Assembly: GCF_900105075.1 (NCBI RefSeq)
Contig: NZ_FNSK01000001.1
Location: 310,001 to 374,000 of the forward strand
DNA: 64,000 bases
Reading direction: 5' to 3'
From: Rhodobacter sp. 24-YEA-8
GTDB taxonomy: Bacteria > Pseudomonadota > Alphaproteobacteria > Rhodobacterales > Rhodobacteraceae
Shown here: positions 1 to 8,647 of the stretch, in pieces
Layout: every line of letters begins with the position of its first letter
How positions within the stretch are numbered: the first letter of the stretch is position 1
Position numbers and translations under genes: made by a program
The notes under the pieces: generated by a model
What the model was told of the DNA's origin: nothing
Seen by the model: only the letters and a program-made list of their open reading frames with translations
Database searches by the model: none

Positions 1-40
1 ATGCGTCGATCCGTGCTCCGAGCCAGGCGAAAATGCTCAT
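1..40 (-). CDS. ABC exporter ATP-binding/permease subunit, 5' fragment
   Basis: Only the first 13 codons (MSIFAWLGARIDA) lie in the window; the rest continues beyond the left edge. The ATG overlaps the stop codon of the upstream ABC exporter gene in an ATGA junction, the usual sign of translational coupling. In relatives of this group an exporter half like the one upstream is often followed by a second half-transporter with which it forms a heterodimer, so I infer this is the partner. The fragment itself is too short for homology evidence; the call rests on position and coupling. Confidence 0.55.
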   Translation of the reverse strand, partial: MSIFAWLGARIDA

Positions 41-1893
41 TGCGGCTGATCCTCAGACTGGTCTTCAAGGCCGATGAAGCCACCAGACTGCCGCGCCCAG
101 AACCGGGCATAAAGCCCGTTCTGGGCCAGCAATTCGGCATGGCTGCCCTGTTCGGCCACGCGGCCATCATCCAGGACGACAATGCGGTCCATCTCGGCGA
201 TGGTGGAAAGCCGGTGCGCAATCGCGATCACGGTTTTCCCCTGCATCACGCCGTAAAGCGCGGCCTGGATCGCGGCTTCCGCCTCGCTGTCCAGTGCCGA
301 AGTGGCCTCGTCGAGGATCAGGATCGGGGCGTCTTTCAGGATCACCCGCGCCAGAGCCACCCGCTGCCGCTGACCGCCAGAAAGCTTTACGCCACGCTCG
401 CCGACATGGGCGTCATAGCCGCGGCGCCCGGAGGGATCTTCCAGGGTCAGGATGAACTCATGCGCATCGGCGCGTCTGGCGGCCGCGATCATCTCGTCTT
501 CTGTCGCATCCGGCCGACCATAAAGGATATTGTCGCGGACCGAGCGGTGCATCAGCGAACTGTCCTGCTGCACCATGCCGATCAACCGGCGCAAGGAATC
601 CTGGGTGACTTTGGTCACATCCTGGCCGTCGATCAGCACCTCGCCGCCTTCGGGGTCGTAGAACCGCAGGATCAGCTTCACCAGCGAGGATTTCCCCGCA
701 CCTGACCGCCCGACCACACCGATTTTCTCGCCCGGACGGATCACCAGATCGATGCCCTGGATGCCGCCCGCCTCGCGCCCATAATGGTGGCGCAGGCCTT
801 TCAGCTCGATCAGCCCCTCGCGATAGTCCAGCGGTTTCGCGCCGGTCGCATCGGTCAGCTGAATGGGCTGGGTGATGGTCTGCATCCCCTCCTGCACCAC
901 GCCCAGAGCCTGGACGAGGCCGGAAAACGCCCACATGATCCAGAAGGTCATGTTGTTCAGCCGCAGAACCAGCGCCGAAGCTGCGGCCACGGTTCCGGTC
1001 GAGGCCTGGCCCTGAACCCAGAGCCAGACCGCCCAGCCGATGATCGCGATGATCAGGAACCCGTTCAGAAGCGTCAGCGCGAGATCCATCCTGGTGATGA
1101 TCCGCATTTCCTTCTGGAAGGTTGTACGGGCGTTTTCGATCGCCTCTTTCGCATAGAGGATTTCGCGGTCGTGATGTGCGAAGAGCTTGACGGAATGGAT
1201 GTTGGAATAGGCATCGACCACCCGCGCGGTCACGGCGGAACGCGCATCCGAGCTTGCCATCGCGGCCGGTCCGGCGCGGCGGATCGTCCAGCGCACCAGC
1301 GCCATGTAAAGCGCGAACCACAGGACCAGCGGCACCAGAAGGCGCGGATCGGCCTCGGCCAGCATAAGCCCCGCACCAACCACCGTGACGGCGGCAAAGG
1401 CCACCGCGTCAAAGGTCTGGAACACCGCGTCACCGGCGGCGGGCGGGGTTTGCATGATGCGGTTGGCGATGCGGCCGGCGAAGTCGCTCTCGAACCAGCC
1501 GACGGGCTGGCGCAGGACATGGCGATGGGCGCGCCAGCGGATCATGGTGCCGAAATTCGGCAGGATCGTATTGTGCAGCAGCGCCACGCTGCCGACCTGG
1601 ATCATCGGGCGTACCACCAGGACCGCCAGCGCGATCAGCGCGACTTCCAGGCCGTGCTCGGCGAAAAAGGCGGCAGGGCCCGACGTCACCATCAGGTCAA
1701 TCAGCCGCCCGAGATACCAGATCAGCGCCACTTCGATGAAGGCCGAGGCCACCGACAGGGTGCCGGTGACCGCAAAGACCTTGCGGAAGGGGCGGATATA
1801 GTCCCTCAGCCAGGGCCAGAGCTTGCGCGGCGGGGTATCCGTTTCGGAATAGGCGGTATACGGGTCGACGAGACCCTCGAAAAAGCGAAACAT
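37..1893 (-). CDS. ABC transporter, fused permease and ATPase (multidrug/lipid exporter type)
   Basis: A 618-residue half-transporter of the type IV (exporter) ABC class. An N-terminal six-helix transmembrane domain covers roughly residues 25-340. The nucleotide-binding domain follows, with Walker A (GRSGAGKSS, near 395-405), the ABC signature LSGGQRQRV (near 505), Walker B ILILDEATS (near 525) and the H-loop histidine in AHRLST (near 555). All ATPase motifs look intact. It lies in the inner membrane and would export a hydrophobic substrate with a partner half; the next gene starts inside its stop codon and is the likely partner. The substrate cannot be read from sequence. The start at 1893 has a normal exporter N-terminus. 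Confidence 0.9.
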   Translation of the reverse strand: MFRFFEGLVDPYTAYSETDTPPRKLWPWLRDYIRPFRKVFAVTGTLSVASAFIEVALIWYLGRLIDLMVTSGPAAFFAEHGLEVALIALAVLVVRPMIQVGSVALLHNTILPNFGTMIRWRAHRHVLRQPVGWFESDFAGRIANRIMQTPPAAGDAVFQTFDAVAFAAVTVVGAGLMLAEADPRLLVPLVLWFALYMALVRWTIRRAGPAAMASSDARSAVTARVVDAYSNIHSVKLFAHHDREILYAKEAIENARTTFQKEMRIITRMDLALTLLNGFLIIAIIGWAVWLWVQGQASTGTVAAASALVLRLNNMTFWIMWAFSGLVQALGVVQEGMQTITQPIQLTDATGAKPLDYREGLIELKGLRHHYGREAGGIQGIDLVIRPGEKIGVVGRSGAGKSSLVKLILRFYDPEGGEVLIDGQDVTKVTQDSLRRLIGMVQQDSSLMHRSVRDNILYGRPDATEDEMIAAARRADAHEFILTLEDPSGRRGYDAHVGERGVKLSGGQRQRVALARVILKDAPILILDEATSALDSEAEAAIQAALYGVMQGKTVIAIAHRLSTIAEMDRIVVLDDGRVAEQGSHAELLAQNGLYARFWARQSGGFIGLEDQSEDQPQ

Positions 1894-1953
1894 TTCAGCA
1901 CCCGGAATTGTCCGGGGTGTCTATACGGTTTTGCGGTAAAAGGAAACTGCGGC

Positions 1954-3105
1954 TCAGGGCAGAGCCAGCAGTGCGTCTCTGCCGAGGGTCAGATCCGAGG
2001 CGAGCCAGGCCTCTTTCAGCACTGCCAGCCGCCGGCCAAGCGCAGGGCCGCTGAAATCCGTCATCAGGTCTGCAGCGGTGACGGGGAAAGGGGCGGCGGC
2101 ACCGCGCGCGACCGCGTCTTCCCAACCCGGCGGCGGCGGACTTTCGATCAGCGCCGCGCGGGCGAGGATGGCATCGGTGGCCGTTTCGCTGCCGAGGACA
2201 TGACCCAGTCGCGCAGGGGCGCCGCCTTCCAGGGTGGCGTCGCGCAGGCGGGTGATCTCTGCGCTTTCGGCGCGTGAAAGGCGCAGGGTCTCGGGCAGGC
2301 TCTCGCCGACCATGACCGCAAGGCGGCGGGTCCAGCGCGGGGTACGGCCCGCCTCGAAATGGACCAGCACTGCGATCTGGCGCGCATCCGCCCCTGGCAG
2401 CGTGGCCGCAAGGACGCCTGCGGCCTGCATCGCCGCCAGCGCAGGCGCCGGGTCGGGGGCCGCGAGGAGCTTTTTCAGTTCGGCGCCGACCCTTTCGCGT
2501 GACAGCGTGCCGATCCCGTCGGCAAGCGCCGCGCAGGCGCCGAGGCTGTCCGGGTCCGGGCCTTCATCCGGGTCGCCATACCAGGCGTAAAAGCGGAAGA
2601 AGCGCAGAATGCGCAGGTAATCCTCGCGGATCCGCGCCTCTGCCGCGCCGACAAAGCGGATATGGCGGGCCAGGGCATCTGCGAGGCCGGTGCCCAAAGG
2701 GTCGGTCACGGTGCCATCTGCCCGGGCGTAGAGCGCGTTCATGGTGAAGTCGCGCCGCATGGCATCGTCTTCGATCCGGTCGGAAAAAGCCACCACGGCG
2801 CGGCGGCCATCGGTTTCGACATCGCGCCGCCAGGTGGTGATCTCATAGGGCTCGTCCCCGATGATCACGGTGACTGTGCCATGGTCGATCCCGGTCGGCA
2901 CGGCGCGAAGCCCTGCCGCGCGGGCGAGCCCGATCACCCGGTCGGGATGCGCATCGGTCGAGATGTCGACATCGGCGACAGGCGCGCCGATCAGCGCATT
3001 CCTGACGCAGCCGCCCACTGCCAGGGCCTGATGGCCCGCGGCTTCCAGCAGGTGAAACACCTGCTGGCTTTCGGCGCGGGTGAGCCAGTCGCCGGTAATC
3101 TTCAT
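1954..3105 (-). CDS. cca: CCA tRNA nucleotidyltransferase
   Basis: A 383-residue class II nucleotidyltransferase that adds or repairs the CCA end of tRNA in the cytoplasm. The N-terminal palm carries GGCVR (residues 31-35) and the metal-binding DVD (45-47); the conserved RRDFTMNALY block lies near residue 118. The C-terminal half is helical, as in the poly(A) polymerase/CCA family. The start chosen is the ATG followed by KITGDWL: upstream in-frame codons overlap the Nudix gene and show no family resemblance. It lies 13 nt behind the CoA-type Nudix hydrolase, in line with an hslO-Nudix-cca operon. A poly(A) polymerase activity cannot be excluded, but the length and context favour the CCA-adding enzyme. 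Confidence 0.9.
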   Translation of the reverse strand: MKITGDWLTRAESQQVFHLLEAAGHQALAVGGCVRNALIGAPVADVDISTDAHPDRVIGLARAAGLRAVPTGIDHGTVTVIIGDEPYEITTWRRDVETDGRRAVVAFSDRIEDDAMRRDFTMNALYARADGTVTDPLGTGLADALARHIRFVGAAEARIREDYLRILRFFRFYAWYGDPDEGPDPDSLGACAALADGIGTLSRERVGAELKKLLAAPDPAPALAAMQAAGVLAATLPGADARQIAVLVHFEAGRTPRWTRRLAVMVGESLPETLRLSRAESAEITRLRDATLEGGAPARLGHVLGSETATDAILARAALIESPPPPGWEDAVARGAAAPFPVTAADLMTDFSGPALGRRLAVLKEAWLASDLTLGRDALLALP

Positions 3106-3118
3106 ACTGCGGCGCTCT

Positions 3119-3739
3119 TCATGTTCCGTCCCGCCCGGCAGCGCGCCCGGCAAGGCCGCGCAGGATGCGGGCGGTGGCGCCCCAGATATACCACGGCCCC
3201 CAGGGCACTGTGTAATAGCGCCGCCAGTCGCCGCGCCACATCCGCCGCTCGATCGAGTAATGCGGGATCGACAGAAGATGCGCCAGCGGTACGGTGAAAA
3301 CCTCTGCGACCTCACCGGCCTCGGGGCGCGGGGTAAACGGGGCCGCGATCAGCCCCAGAACCGGGGTGACCTGAAAGCCGGTCACCGTCTCATGGTCCGG
3401 CAGGCGGCCAAGGACCTCGACCGCGCCGGGGGCAAGGCCGGTTTCCTCCCATGCCTCGCGCAGGGCGGTGGCCTCGGGGCCGGCATCCCCCTCGTCGGCC
3501 TTGCCGCCCGGGAAGGCGATCTGGCCGGGATGGTGTTTCAGCTGCGACGAGCGTTTCGTCAGCATGACCCGCGCACCACCCTGCGCCAGCAGCACCGGGA
3601 TCAGCACGGCGGCGGGGCGCAGTTTGCGCCCCTCGGGCAGGCGGATGCCTGGATTCAGGTCGTAATCCGAGGATGGCCGGGCGGCCCCTGGCACAGCCAG
3701 GAGCTGCCGCAGCGTTTCGGGCGAAGGGTCAGCCGTCAT
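3119..3739 (-). CDS. Nudix hydrolase, CoA pyrophosphatase type (NudL-like)
   Basis: A 206-residue Nudix protein. The segment LTKRSSQLKHHPGQIAFPGG (residues 60-79) matches the UPF0035 signature that precedes the Nudix box in coenzyme A diphosphatases, and the box runs on to REAWEETGL (94-102). The family cleaves CoA or acyl-CoA into 3',5'-ADP and phosphopantetheine with Mg2+ or Mn2+. The chosen ATG (MTADPSPE) overlaps the end of hslO by 11 nt; a longer start would extend deeper into hslO. It is co-directional with hslO upstream and cca downstream. Substrate is inferred from the family signature. Confidence 0.88.
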   Translation of the reverse strand: MTADPSPETLRQLLAVPGAARPSSDYDLNPGIRLPEGRKLRPAAVLIPVLLAQGGARVMLTKRSSQLKHHPGQIAFPGGKADEGDAGPEATALREAWEETGLAPGAVEVLGRLPDHETVTGFQVTPVLGLIAAPFTPRPEAGEVAEVFTVPLAHLLSIPHYSIERRMWRGDWRRYYTVPWGPWYIWGATARILRGLAGRAAGRDGT

Positions 3740-4748
3740 TGCCGGTGGCGCTGGCCGCAGCTGTGCCCTCAAAGCCGAGCGTGGCCGGATCCATCTCGTA
3801 ATGCGCGCCGCAGAACTGGCAATCGGCGGTGACCCGGCCCTCCGGCGTCGTCATATGGGCGATGTCTTTCTGGCTGTAGATCGAGAGCGTGTTGCGCACC
3901 TTTTCTTCCGAACAGGAACAGCCGAACCGCAGCGGCTGAGCATCAAATACCCGGGGCTCTTCCTCATGGAAGAGCCGCACCAGCAGTTCCGTCGGCGCGA
4001 CATTGGGGCCGATCAGCTCCAGCGTCTCGACAGTGTCGAGAAGGTGATTGGCACGGTTCCAGTCTTCGGCCGGTGCGCCGGAAAGAATATCGGCATGGGT
4101 CAGAAGCCCGCCTTCGCCCGAACCCTCTGCCGCCGCCACACCGCCGGTTTGCGGCATATGTTGCAGCATGATGCCGCCCGCGCGCCAGCCGGCCTCACGC
4201 CCCGGCTCGTGGCTTTTGCCAAAGCTCAGTGCAAAACGGGTCGGGATCTGTTCGGATTGCGCGAAATAGGTTTCGGCACAGGATCTCAGGCTGCCACCGG
4301 CGATGGGCGTAAAGCCCTGATAGGGCAGCATCCCTTCCCCCTGGTCGAGCATGACCGCAAAATACCCTTCGCCGATCAGCGAAAAGGGGTCATCGGTTTG
4401 AGAAACCCGGTCAGCGTCATAGCTGGCATAGGCGCGGATGCGGGCGGGTTCGCCCTCGGCGGTCGGGCCGTAATAATCGGTGGCGATCAGCCGGGCCGCA
4501 CCATTGCCCCGGATCTGCAGCGAGAGCTTCCAGCGGAGTTTGATCGTCTGCCCGATCAGCGCGGTCAGAAGCGCACATTCCGCCACCAGCGCCTCGATGG
4601 CGGGCGGGTATCTGTGTTGCGAAAGGACCTGGTCAAGCACCCCGTCCAGCCGCGCCACCCGGCCACGGATGCCACTGAGGTCAAGCTGGAAGGGAAGGAC
4701 GGTGTCATCCCACGCGATTTTGGAGCCGATCTGGGTCCCGGTTGCCAT
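3729..4748 (-). CDS. hslO: Hsp33 redox-regulated holdase chaperone
   Basis: A 339-residue protein with the Hsp33 fold and the C-terminal redox zinc centre: CSC near residue 275 and CQFC near residue 307, giving the CxC...CxxC arrangement. When oxidised the zinc is released and the protein becomes an ATP-independent holdase for unfolding cytoplasmic proteins. The start at MATGTQIG is preferred; the extra upstream in-frame stretch is arginine- and proline-rich without family resemblance. It is the first gene of the run hslO-Nudix-cca. The upstream spacer, about 220 bp, separates it from a divergent Nudix gene and must hold both promoters. Confidence 0.93.
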   Translation of the reverse strand: MATGTQIGSKIAWDDTVLPFQLDLSGIRGRVARLDGVLDQVLSQHRYPPAIEALVAECALLTALIGQTIKLRWKLSLQIRGNGAARLIATDYYGPTAEGEPARIRAYASYDADRVSQTDDPFSLIGEGYFAVMLDQGEGMLPYQGFTPIAGGSLRSCAETYFAQSEQIPTRFALSFGKSHEPGREAGWRAGGIMLQHMPQTGGVAAAEGSGEGGLLTHADILSGAPAEDWNRANHLLDTVETLELIGPNVAPTELLVRLFHEEEPRVFDAQPLRFGCSCSEEKVRNTLSIYSQKDIAHMTTPEGRVTADCQFCGAHYEMDPATLGFEGTAAASATGNDG

Positions 4749-4972
4749 AGATTTATCCTCGGGCGCGGAATTTGCGCATGTCTTAAGGGCGGAGACCCGG
4801 GCAGGGCCTGGGCTCTGCACGCGCATGCCATGAGCCTTGCCCATCAGGGCGGGCTCTGGCAAGGCTGAAGGCAGAACGGCGCCCTGGCCGGGACTGGGTT
4901 CGACGGCCTATATAGGCGCGACAGGGCGGGTGACCAAGGGGGGCCGTTTATGGGGCGCTTTGTGGGGATGCG

Positions 4973-5416
4973 ATGATCAGGCGGTATGGCGAGGCGGTGA
5001 AACCCGGGCAGCAGTATCGCCGGCGACCAGGGGCCTATGCGGTTCTGTGGCGCGCGGGCCGGATCCTGACCACCTTCCAGCAAAGCCCGGTGCCGGAATT
5101 CCAGCTGCCGGGCGGCGGGATAGATCCGGGCGAGAACCCGCTCGCGGCGCTGCATCGCGAGGTCTTTGAGGAGACCGGCTGGAAGATCGATGCGCCGCGA
5201 CGGATCGGGACCTATCGGCGCTTCACCTTCATGCCGGATTACGACTTCTGGGCCGAGAAGGTCTGCACGGTCTGGCTGGCGCGGCCGGTCCTGCGGCACG
5301 GGCCGCCAGGCGAGCCGGGCCATACGGCGGTCTGGCTGACCCCCGGAGAGGCGCTGGAGCTTCTGGGCAGTGAGGGTGACCGCGCCATGCTGGCACGGGT
5401 GCTGGCTGGCCGGTGA
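4973..5416 (+). CDS. Nudix hydrolase
   Basis: A 147-residue protein with a perfect Nudix box, G-x5-E-x7-REUxEExGU, running from G48 through E54, R62-E63 and E66-E67 to W70. It is a small single-domain Nudix enzyme of the MutT/diadenosine polyphosphatase type; a Mg2+-dependent cleavage of a nucleoside diphosphate linked to another moiety is expected, but the substrate is not visible. The gene is divergent from hslO and not in an operon with it. The start at 4973 follows GGGGATGC, a weak ribosome-binding site. Confidence 0.85.
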   Translation: MIRRYGEAVKPGQQYRRRPGAYAVLWRAGRILTTFQQSPVPEFQLPGGGIDPGENPLAALHREVFEETGWKIDAPRRIGTYRRFTFMPDYDFWAEKVCTVWLARPVLRHGPPGEPGHTAVWLTPGEALELLGSEGDRAMLARVLAGR

Positions 5417-5444
5417 CGGAAGCGGGGGGTATCTCCCTCCGCAT

Positions 5445-5468
5445 CCCCGGTAGTATTTCGATCAGGAG
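5445..5468. repeat. Possible degenerate half of the dispersed ATATTT element
   Basis: CCCCGGTAGTATTTCGATC followed by AGGAGG resembles the CCCCCGGGATATTT half of the composite repeat found at 7585, 14008 and 35926. It sits in the 62-bp spacer between convergent genes, where such elements would be expected, but the second arm is missing. Confidence 0.3.
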
Positions 5469-5478
5469 GCAGGGGCGA

Positions 5479-6102
5479 TCAGAGCCCGGCCTCATCCTCG
5501 GTCAGCAGGTCTTCCGCGACGAGACGACGGGCGAGGCCTTCCCAGCTTTCGACCTGATGGGTGCGCCAGCCGCGCCTGGCGGCGGCGGTGATATTGTCGG
5601 CGCGGTCATCGGCAAAGAGCAGCCGGTCGGGGGCGATGCCGCAATCCGCCTCGACATGGGCGTAGAGCGCGGGGTCCGGTTTCACCAGCCGCAGGCGGCC
5701 CGAGATATAGAGCCGGTCGAAATCGGCGAGGAAGCCGTAGCGCAGCAGGGCATGGTCCCAGGAACCGTCGCCGAAATTCGTCAGAGCAAAGACCGGGATG
5801 CCTTTGGCGCGCAAAGTGTCGCGCAGCCGGATTGCTCCGGTGATCGGCGGCGAGGCGAGATCGTGCCAGCGATCATGCCAGAGCATGATCTCGGCCGCCC
5901 AGGCCGGATGATGTGCGGCGAGATCCTCGATCGAGGCGCGGAAAGGCGCGCCGGCGTCGATCGCGTCATTGACTGCCATGAGGCCGGTCTGAGCAAAAAG
6001 CGCGCGGCGGCGGTCCTCGCCGATTTCGCGGTCATAAAAGCCCTCCGGATCCCAGCGGAGCAGCACATTGCCGATGTCGAAGATGACGGCTTCGGGTTTC
6101 AC
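5479..6102 (-). CDS. HAD-family hydrolase, YihX-like subfamily IA phosphatase
   Basis: A 207-residue haloacid dehalogenase-type enzyme. Motif I is VIFDIGNVLL near the N-terminus with nucleophile D9 and the DxGN variant seen in YihX-type sugar-phosphate phosphatases; motif II lies in ALTNFGDG; motif IV is LLFADDRADN. It is probably a cytoplasmic phosphatase for a small sugar phosphate; the substrate is not visible. Its ATG overlaps the stop of the EamA transporter in ATGA, so the two are cotranslated. Confidence 0.85.
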   Translation of the reverse strand: MKPEAVIFDIGNVLLRWDPEGFYDREIGEDRRRALFAQTGLMAVNDAIDAGAPFRASIEDLAAHHPAWAAEIMLWHDRWHDLASPPITGAIRLRDTLRAKGIPVFALTNFGDGSWDHALLRYGFLADFDRLYISGRLRLVKPDPALYAHVEADCGIAPDRLLFADDRADNITAAARRGWRTHQVESWEGLARRLVAEDLLTEDEAGL

Positions 6103-7061
6103 GTCTTTTTCCTTTTGCCGATGATCGCCTCGCGCCAGACGATATAGATACCCGAGCCGCAGATCAGCGCGATGCCGCCCCAGGAGGTAAGGTCGGGCCA
6201 GGTGCCGAATATGGTGACGCCCCAGAAAATCGCCATCGGCATCCCGGTATAGTCGAAGGGGGCGAGGATGGCGGCTTCGGTGGTGCGATAGGCCTGGGCA
6301 ACCATAAGCCCGCCGGTCACCACGCAGCAGCCGGTCAGCAAGAGCCAGGGGATATCGGCAAGCGGCGGCCAGATCCAGGGGCGCAACAGAAAGCTCCAGA
6401 GTTCATCGCCGGTGTCGAACCGGCCATCACCGCAGATCAGACCCATAAGCGATGACAGGATGATGAAACCCGAGATGACATAGAAGGAAAATGTCATCGC
6501 CGTCTCGGTTTCGCGCATCGAGCGGGTCATCAGATTGCCGATTGCATAGAGCAGCGAAGACAGGAGCACGAGGAGGGCGGCGACCTGGATGACCCCGGCG
6601 CCGGGGCGCAGGATCAGGATGGTGCCGATCAGGCCGAGGAATACCGCGAACCAGCGTCGCGGCCCGACACGTTCATGCAGCGCAAGGACGGAAAGCGCCG
6701 TCACCATCAGCGGGCTCGTATAGGACACCGCCGCCGCATCGGCCATCGGCATCACTGCGAGGCCCGTATAATAGACCGAGTTCGAGATCAGGATGACGAA
6801 AACCCGGATCAGGTGGCCCAGTGGCCTTCGGGTGCGCAGCTGGGCAAAGCCGCGCGAGGAGCGCGCGATCAGGAACAGAAGGACCGTCATCCCGATCAGC
6901 GAACGGATCAGGATGATCTGATGCAGCGCATAGCCGCTCGAAAGCTGCTTGATCGCCATATCATTGACCGAGTAAAGCGCGGTTCCGCCTGCCGCGAGCA
7001 GGATGCCGGTCAGAACCGGCGCGGGGCCGGACGGGCCGGCATGGTGTATGGGCTCAGACAT
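6099..7061 (-). CDS. DMT/EamA-family transporter
   Basis: A 320-residue inner-membrane protein of about ten hydrophobic helices made of two EamA repeats, the drug/metabolite transporter architecture. Typical members export amino acids, nucleobases or other metabolites by proton exchange; the substrate is unknown here. The start at MSEPIHHAG was chosen because the longer reading would run into the upstream YaiI-type gene. It follows that gene by 13 nt and overlaps the HAD phosphatase gene by 4 nt, giving a three-gene operon. Confidence 0.85.
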   Translation of the reverse strand: MSEPIHHAGPSGPAPVLTGILLAAGGTALYSVNDMAIKQLSSGYALHQIILIRSLIGMTVLLFLIARSSRGFAQLRTRRPLGHLIRVFVILISNSVYYTGLAVMPMADAAAVSYTSPLMVTALSVLALHERVGPRRWFAVFLGLIGTILILRPGAGVIQVAALLVLLSSLLYAIGNLMTRSMRETETAMTFSFYVISGFIILSSLMGLICGDGRFDTGDELWSFLLRPWIWPPLADIPWLLLTGCCVVTGGLMVAQAYRTTEAAILAPFDYTGMPMAIFWGVTIFGTWPDLTSWGGIALICGSGIYIVWREAIIGKRKKT

Positions 7062-7074
7062 AATGGCAGCAGTT

Positions 7075-7554
7075 TCAGCCTGCTTTCCCGCCCGCGTCTG
7101 TCCTGCCCGCGACATCGGCGCGGCGCATCACGCGATCCAGCGCTTCCAGAAACCGCGAGCGGTCGGCTTTCGAGAAGGCGCGGCCCCCCCCCTGGCGGAA
7201 CGGATCGGCCGAGCGCAGGTCTGCCATCAGATCGCGGGTGGCCAGAACCGAGCCGATATTGCGCTCATGCAACTCTTCCCCATTGGGTTTGACGACAAAG
7301 GCGCCGCCTTCGATCACGCGCGCGGCCAGCGGGATATCCGAGGTCACCACCACATCACCGCGCCCCGCGTGGTCCGCAATCCAGCGATCAGCCTCGTCCA
7401 GGCCCTGACCGACATAGACCGAGGAGACCAGCGGATTGGCCGAGGGCCGGATGCCGCCATTCGAAACCAGCACCATCGGCTGGCGCAACCGGGTTGCAAC
7501 CTGTTCGGCCTCGGCTTTCACCGGGCAGGCATCGGCGTCGATATAAAGCGTCAT
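7075..7554 (-). CDS. YaiI/YqxD family protein (DUF188, PIN-like)
   Basis: A 159-residue member of the DUF188 family. The N-terminus shows the family pattern [10 protein letters not shown], with acidic residues D6 and D8 and then C10-P11. SNGG (31-34) and TSDIPLA (71-77) are the other conserved blocks. The arrangement of acidic residues resembles PIN-like nucleases, but no activity is established to my knowledge. It is first in an operon with the EamA transporter and HAD phosphatase. The composite repeat element lies directly upstream. Confidence 0.88.
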   Translation of the reverse strand: MTLYIDADACPVKAEAEQVATRLRQPMVLVSNGGIRPSANPLVSSVYVGQGLDEADRWIADHAGRGDVVVTSDIPLAARVIEGGAFVVKPNGEELHERNIGSVLATRDLMADLRSADPFRQGGGRAFSKADRSRFLEALDRVMRRADVAGRTDAGGKAG

Positions 7555-7584
7555 CGGGCATTCCTGACATGCATTGTCATCTCT

Positions 7585-7703
7585 GGCCGGCCGGGGAAGC
7601 CTCCGGCGGGGATATTTAAGGACAGATGAAACACGGATATTTTCATCTGTCTCTAAATATCCCGGGGGAGAGGCCCTGAAAGGGCCGAGGGGGCAGGGCC
7701 CCC
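7585..7703 (-). repeat. Composite hairpin element, copy 1 (minus orientation)
   Basis: Read on the minus strand: hairpin A (GGGGGC-3 nt-GCCCCC, 7689-7703), hairpin B (GGCCCT/AGGGCC, 7672-7686), then the long inverted repeat C. Repeat C has arms at 7641-7671 and 7599-7631, each holding TTTCATCTGTC next to TAAATATCCC, with a short variable loop. A self-complementary GGCCGGCC (7585-7592) lies beyond it. The same order occurs at 14008-14145 and 35926-36056. Hairpins A and B follow the fghA stop and may serve as its terminator. Confidence 0.85.
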
Positions 7704-7713
7704 CTCTTTGTCT

Positions 7714-8544
7714 TCAGCCCCTCAGCGCGTCGACATGGAAGGAGATGTGATCTTCGATGAAGGAGGACACGAAGAAATAGCTGTGGTCATAGCCTTTCTG
7801 CATCCGGAAGGTGCCGCCCTGGCGGCGTTCTGTCATCGCGGCGGCAAGGGCTTCGGGTTTCAGCAGGTCGATGAACTGATCAGAGGTGCCCTGGTCGATC
7901 AGCACCGGCCCGTCAAAGCCACGTTTGCGCATCAGCGCCGAGGCGTCATGCGGCGCCCATGTGCTCTCATCCGCACCGAGATAAGCGGTGAACTGTTTGC
8001 GGCCCCAGTCTGACGCCATCGGGTTGCAGATCGGCGAAAAGGCCGAGACCGAGGAAAAGCGGCCCGGGAGGCTCATCGCGATGGTCAGCGCGCCATGGCC
8101 GCCCATCGAATGTCCGGTGATCGCCTGAAGGCCTTCCTCCAGCGGGAAGGCGCGGAATACGAGGTCCGGCAGCTCATCCGTCACGTAATCCCACATCCTG
8201 TAGTGTCTGGCCCAGGGGCCTTCGGTCGCATTCACATAGAAGCCGGCGCCCTGACCCAGATCATAGGCCTCATCATTGGCGACCGCCTCGCCGCGCGGGC
8301 TGGTATCGGGGAAGATCAGCGCGATGCCGGCCTCGGCTGCCCAGCGTTGCGCGCCGGCTTTCACCATCGCATTCTCATGCGTGCAGGTCAGGCCCGAGAG
8401 ATACCATAACAGCGGCACCGGCCCGTCTTCGGCCCCTTCCGGCAGGAAAAGGCCAAAGGTCATATCGGTCCGCGTGGTCTCCGAGGCATGGCTATAGACG
8501 CCCTGCACCCCTCCAAAGCAGCGGTTTTCCGAAATCGTCTTCAT
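7714..8544 (-). CDS. fghA: S-formylglutathione hydrolase
   Basis: A 276-residue esterase-D family protein that hydrolyses S-formylglutathione to formate and glutathione, the second step of glutathione-dependent formaldehyde detoxification. The nucleophile is S146 in GHSMGG; the other triad residues are probably D222 (GTSDQF) and H254 (GYDHSY). The N-terminal NRCFGGVQGVYSH and the SGLTCTHEN block are characteristic of the family. The glutathione-dependent formaldehyde dehydrogenase gene that often accompanies it is not next to it here. The gene stands alone between mbfA and the YaiI-type gene, with hairpins downstream. Confidence 0.93.
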   Translation of the reverse strand: MKTISENRCFGGVQGVYSHASETTRTDMTFGLFLPEGAEDGPVPLLWYLSGLTCTHENAMVKAGAQRWAAEAGIALIFPDTSPRGEAVANDEAYDLGQGAGFYVNATEGPWARHYRMWDYVTDELPDLVFRAFPLEEGLQAITGHSMGGHGALTIAMSLPGRFSSVSAFSPICNPMASDWGRKQFTAYLGADESTWAPHDASALMRKRGFDGPVLIDQGTSDQFIDLLKPEALAAAMTERRQGGTFRMQKGYDHSYFFVSSFIEDHISFHVDALRG

Positions 8545-8647
8545 GGTCTCTCCTCCTTCGTCTCCGGATGGGGCGGATCCCGGCCCCCTCCGGCTTTGGC
8601 GCCACCATGGAGTTATTGCCGCGCCGGAGCAAGGGGCGCGGGCGCAC

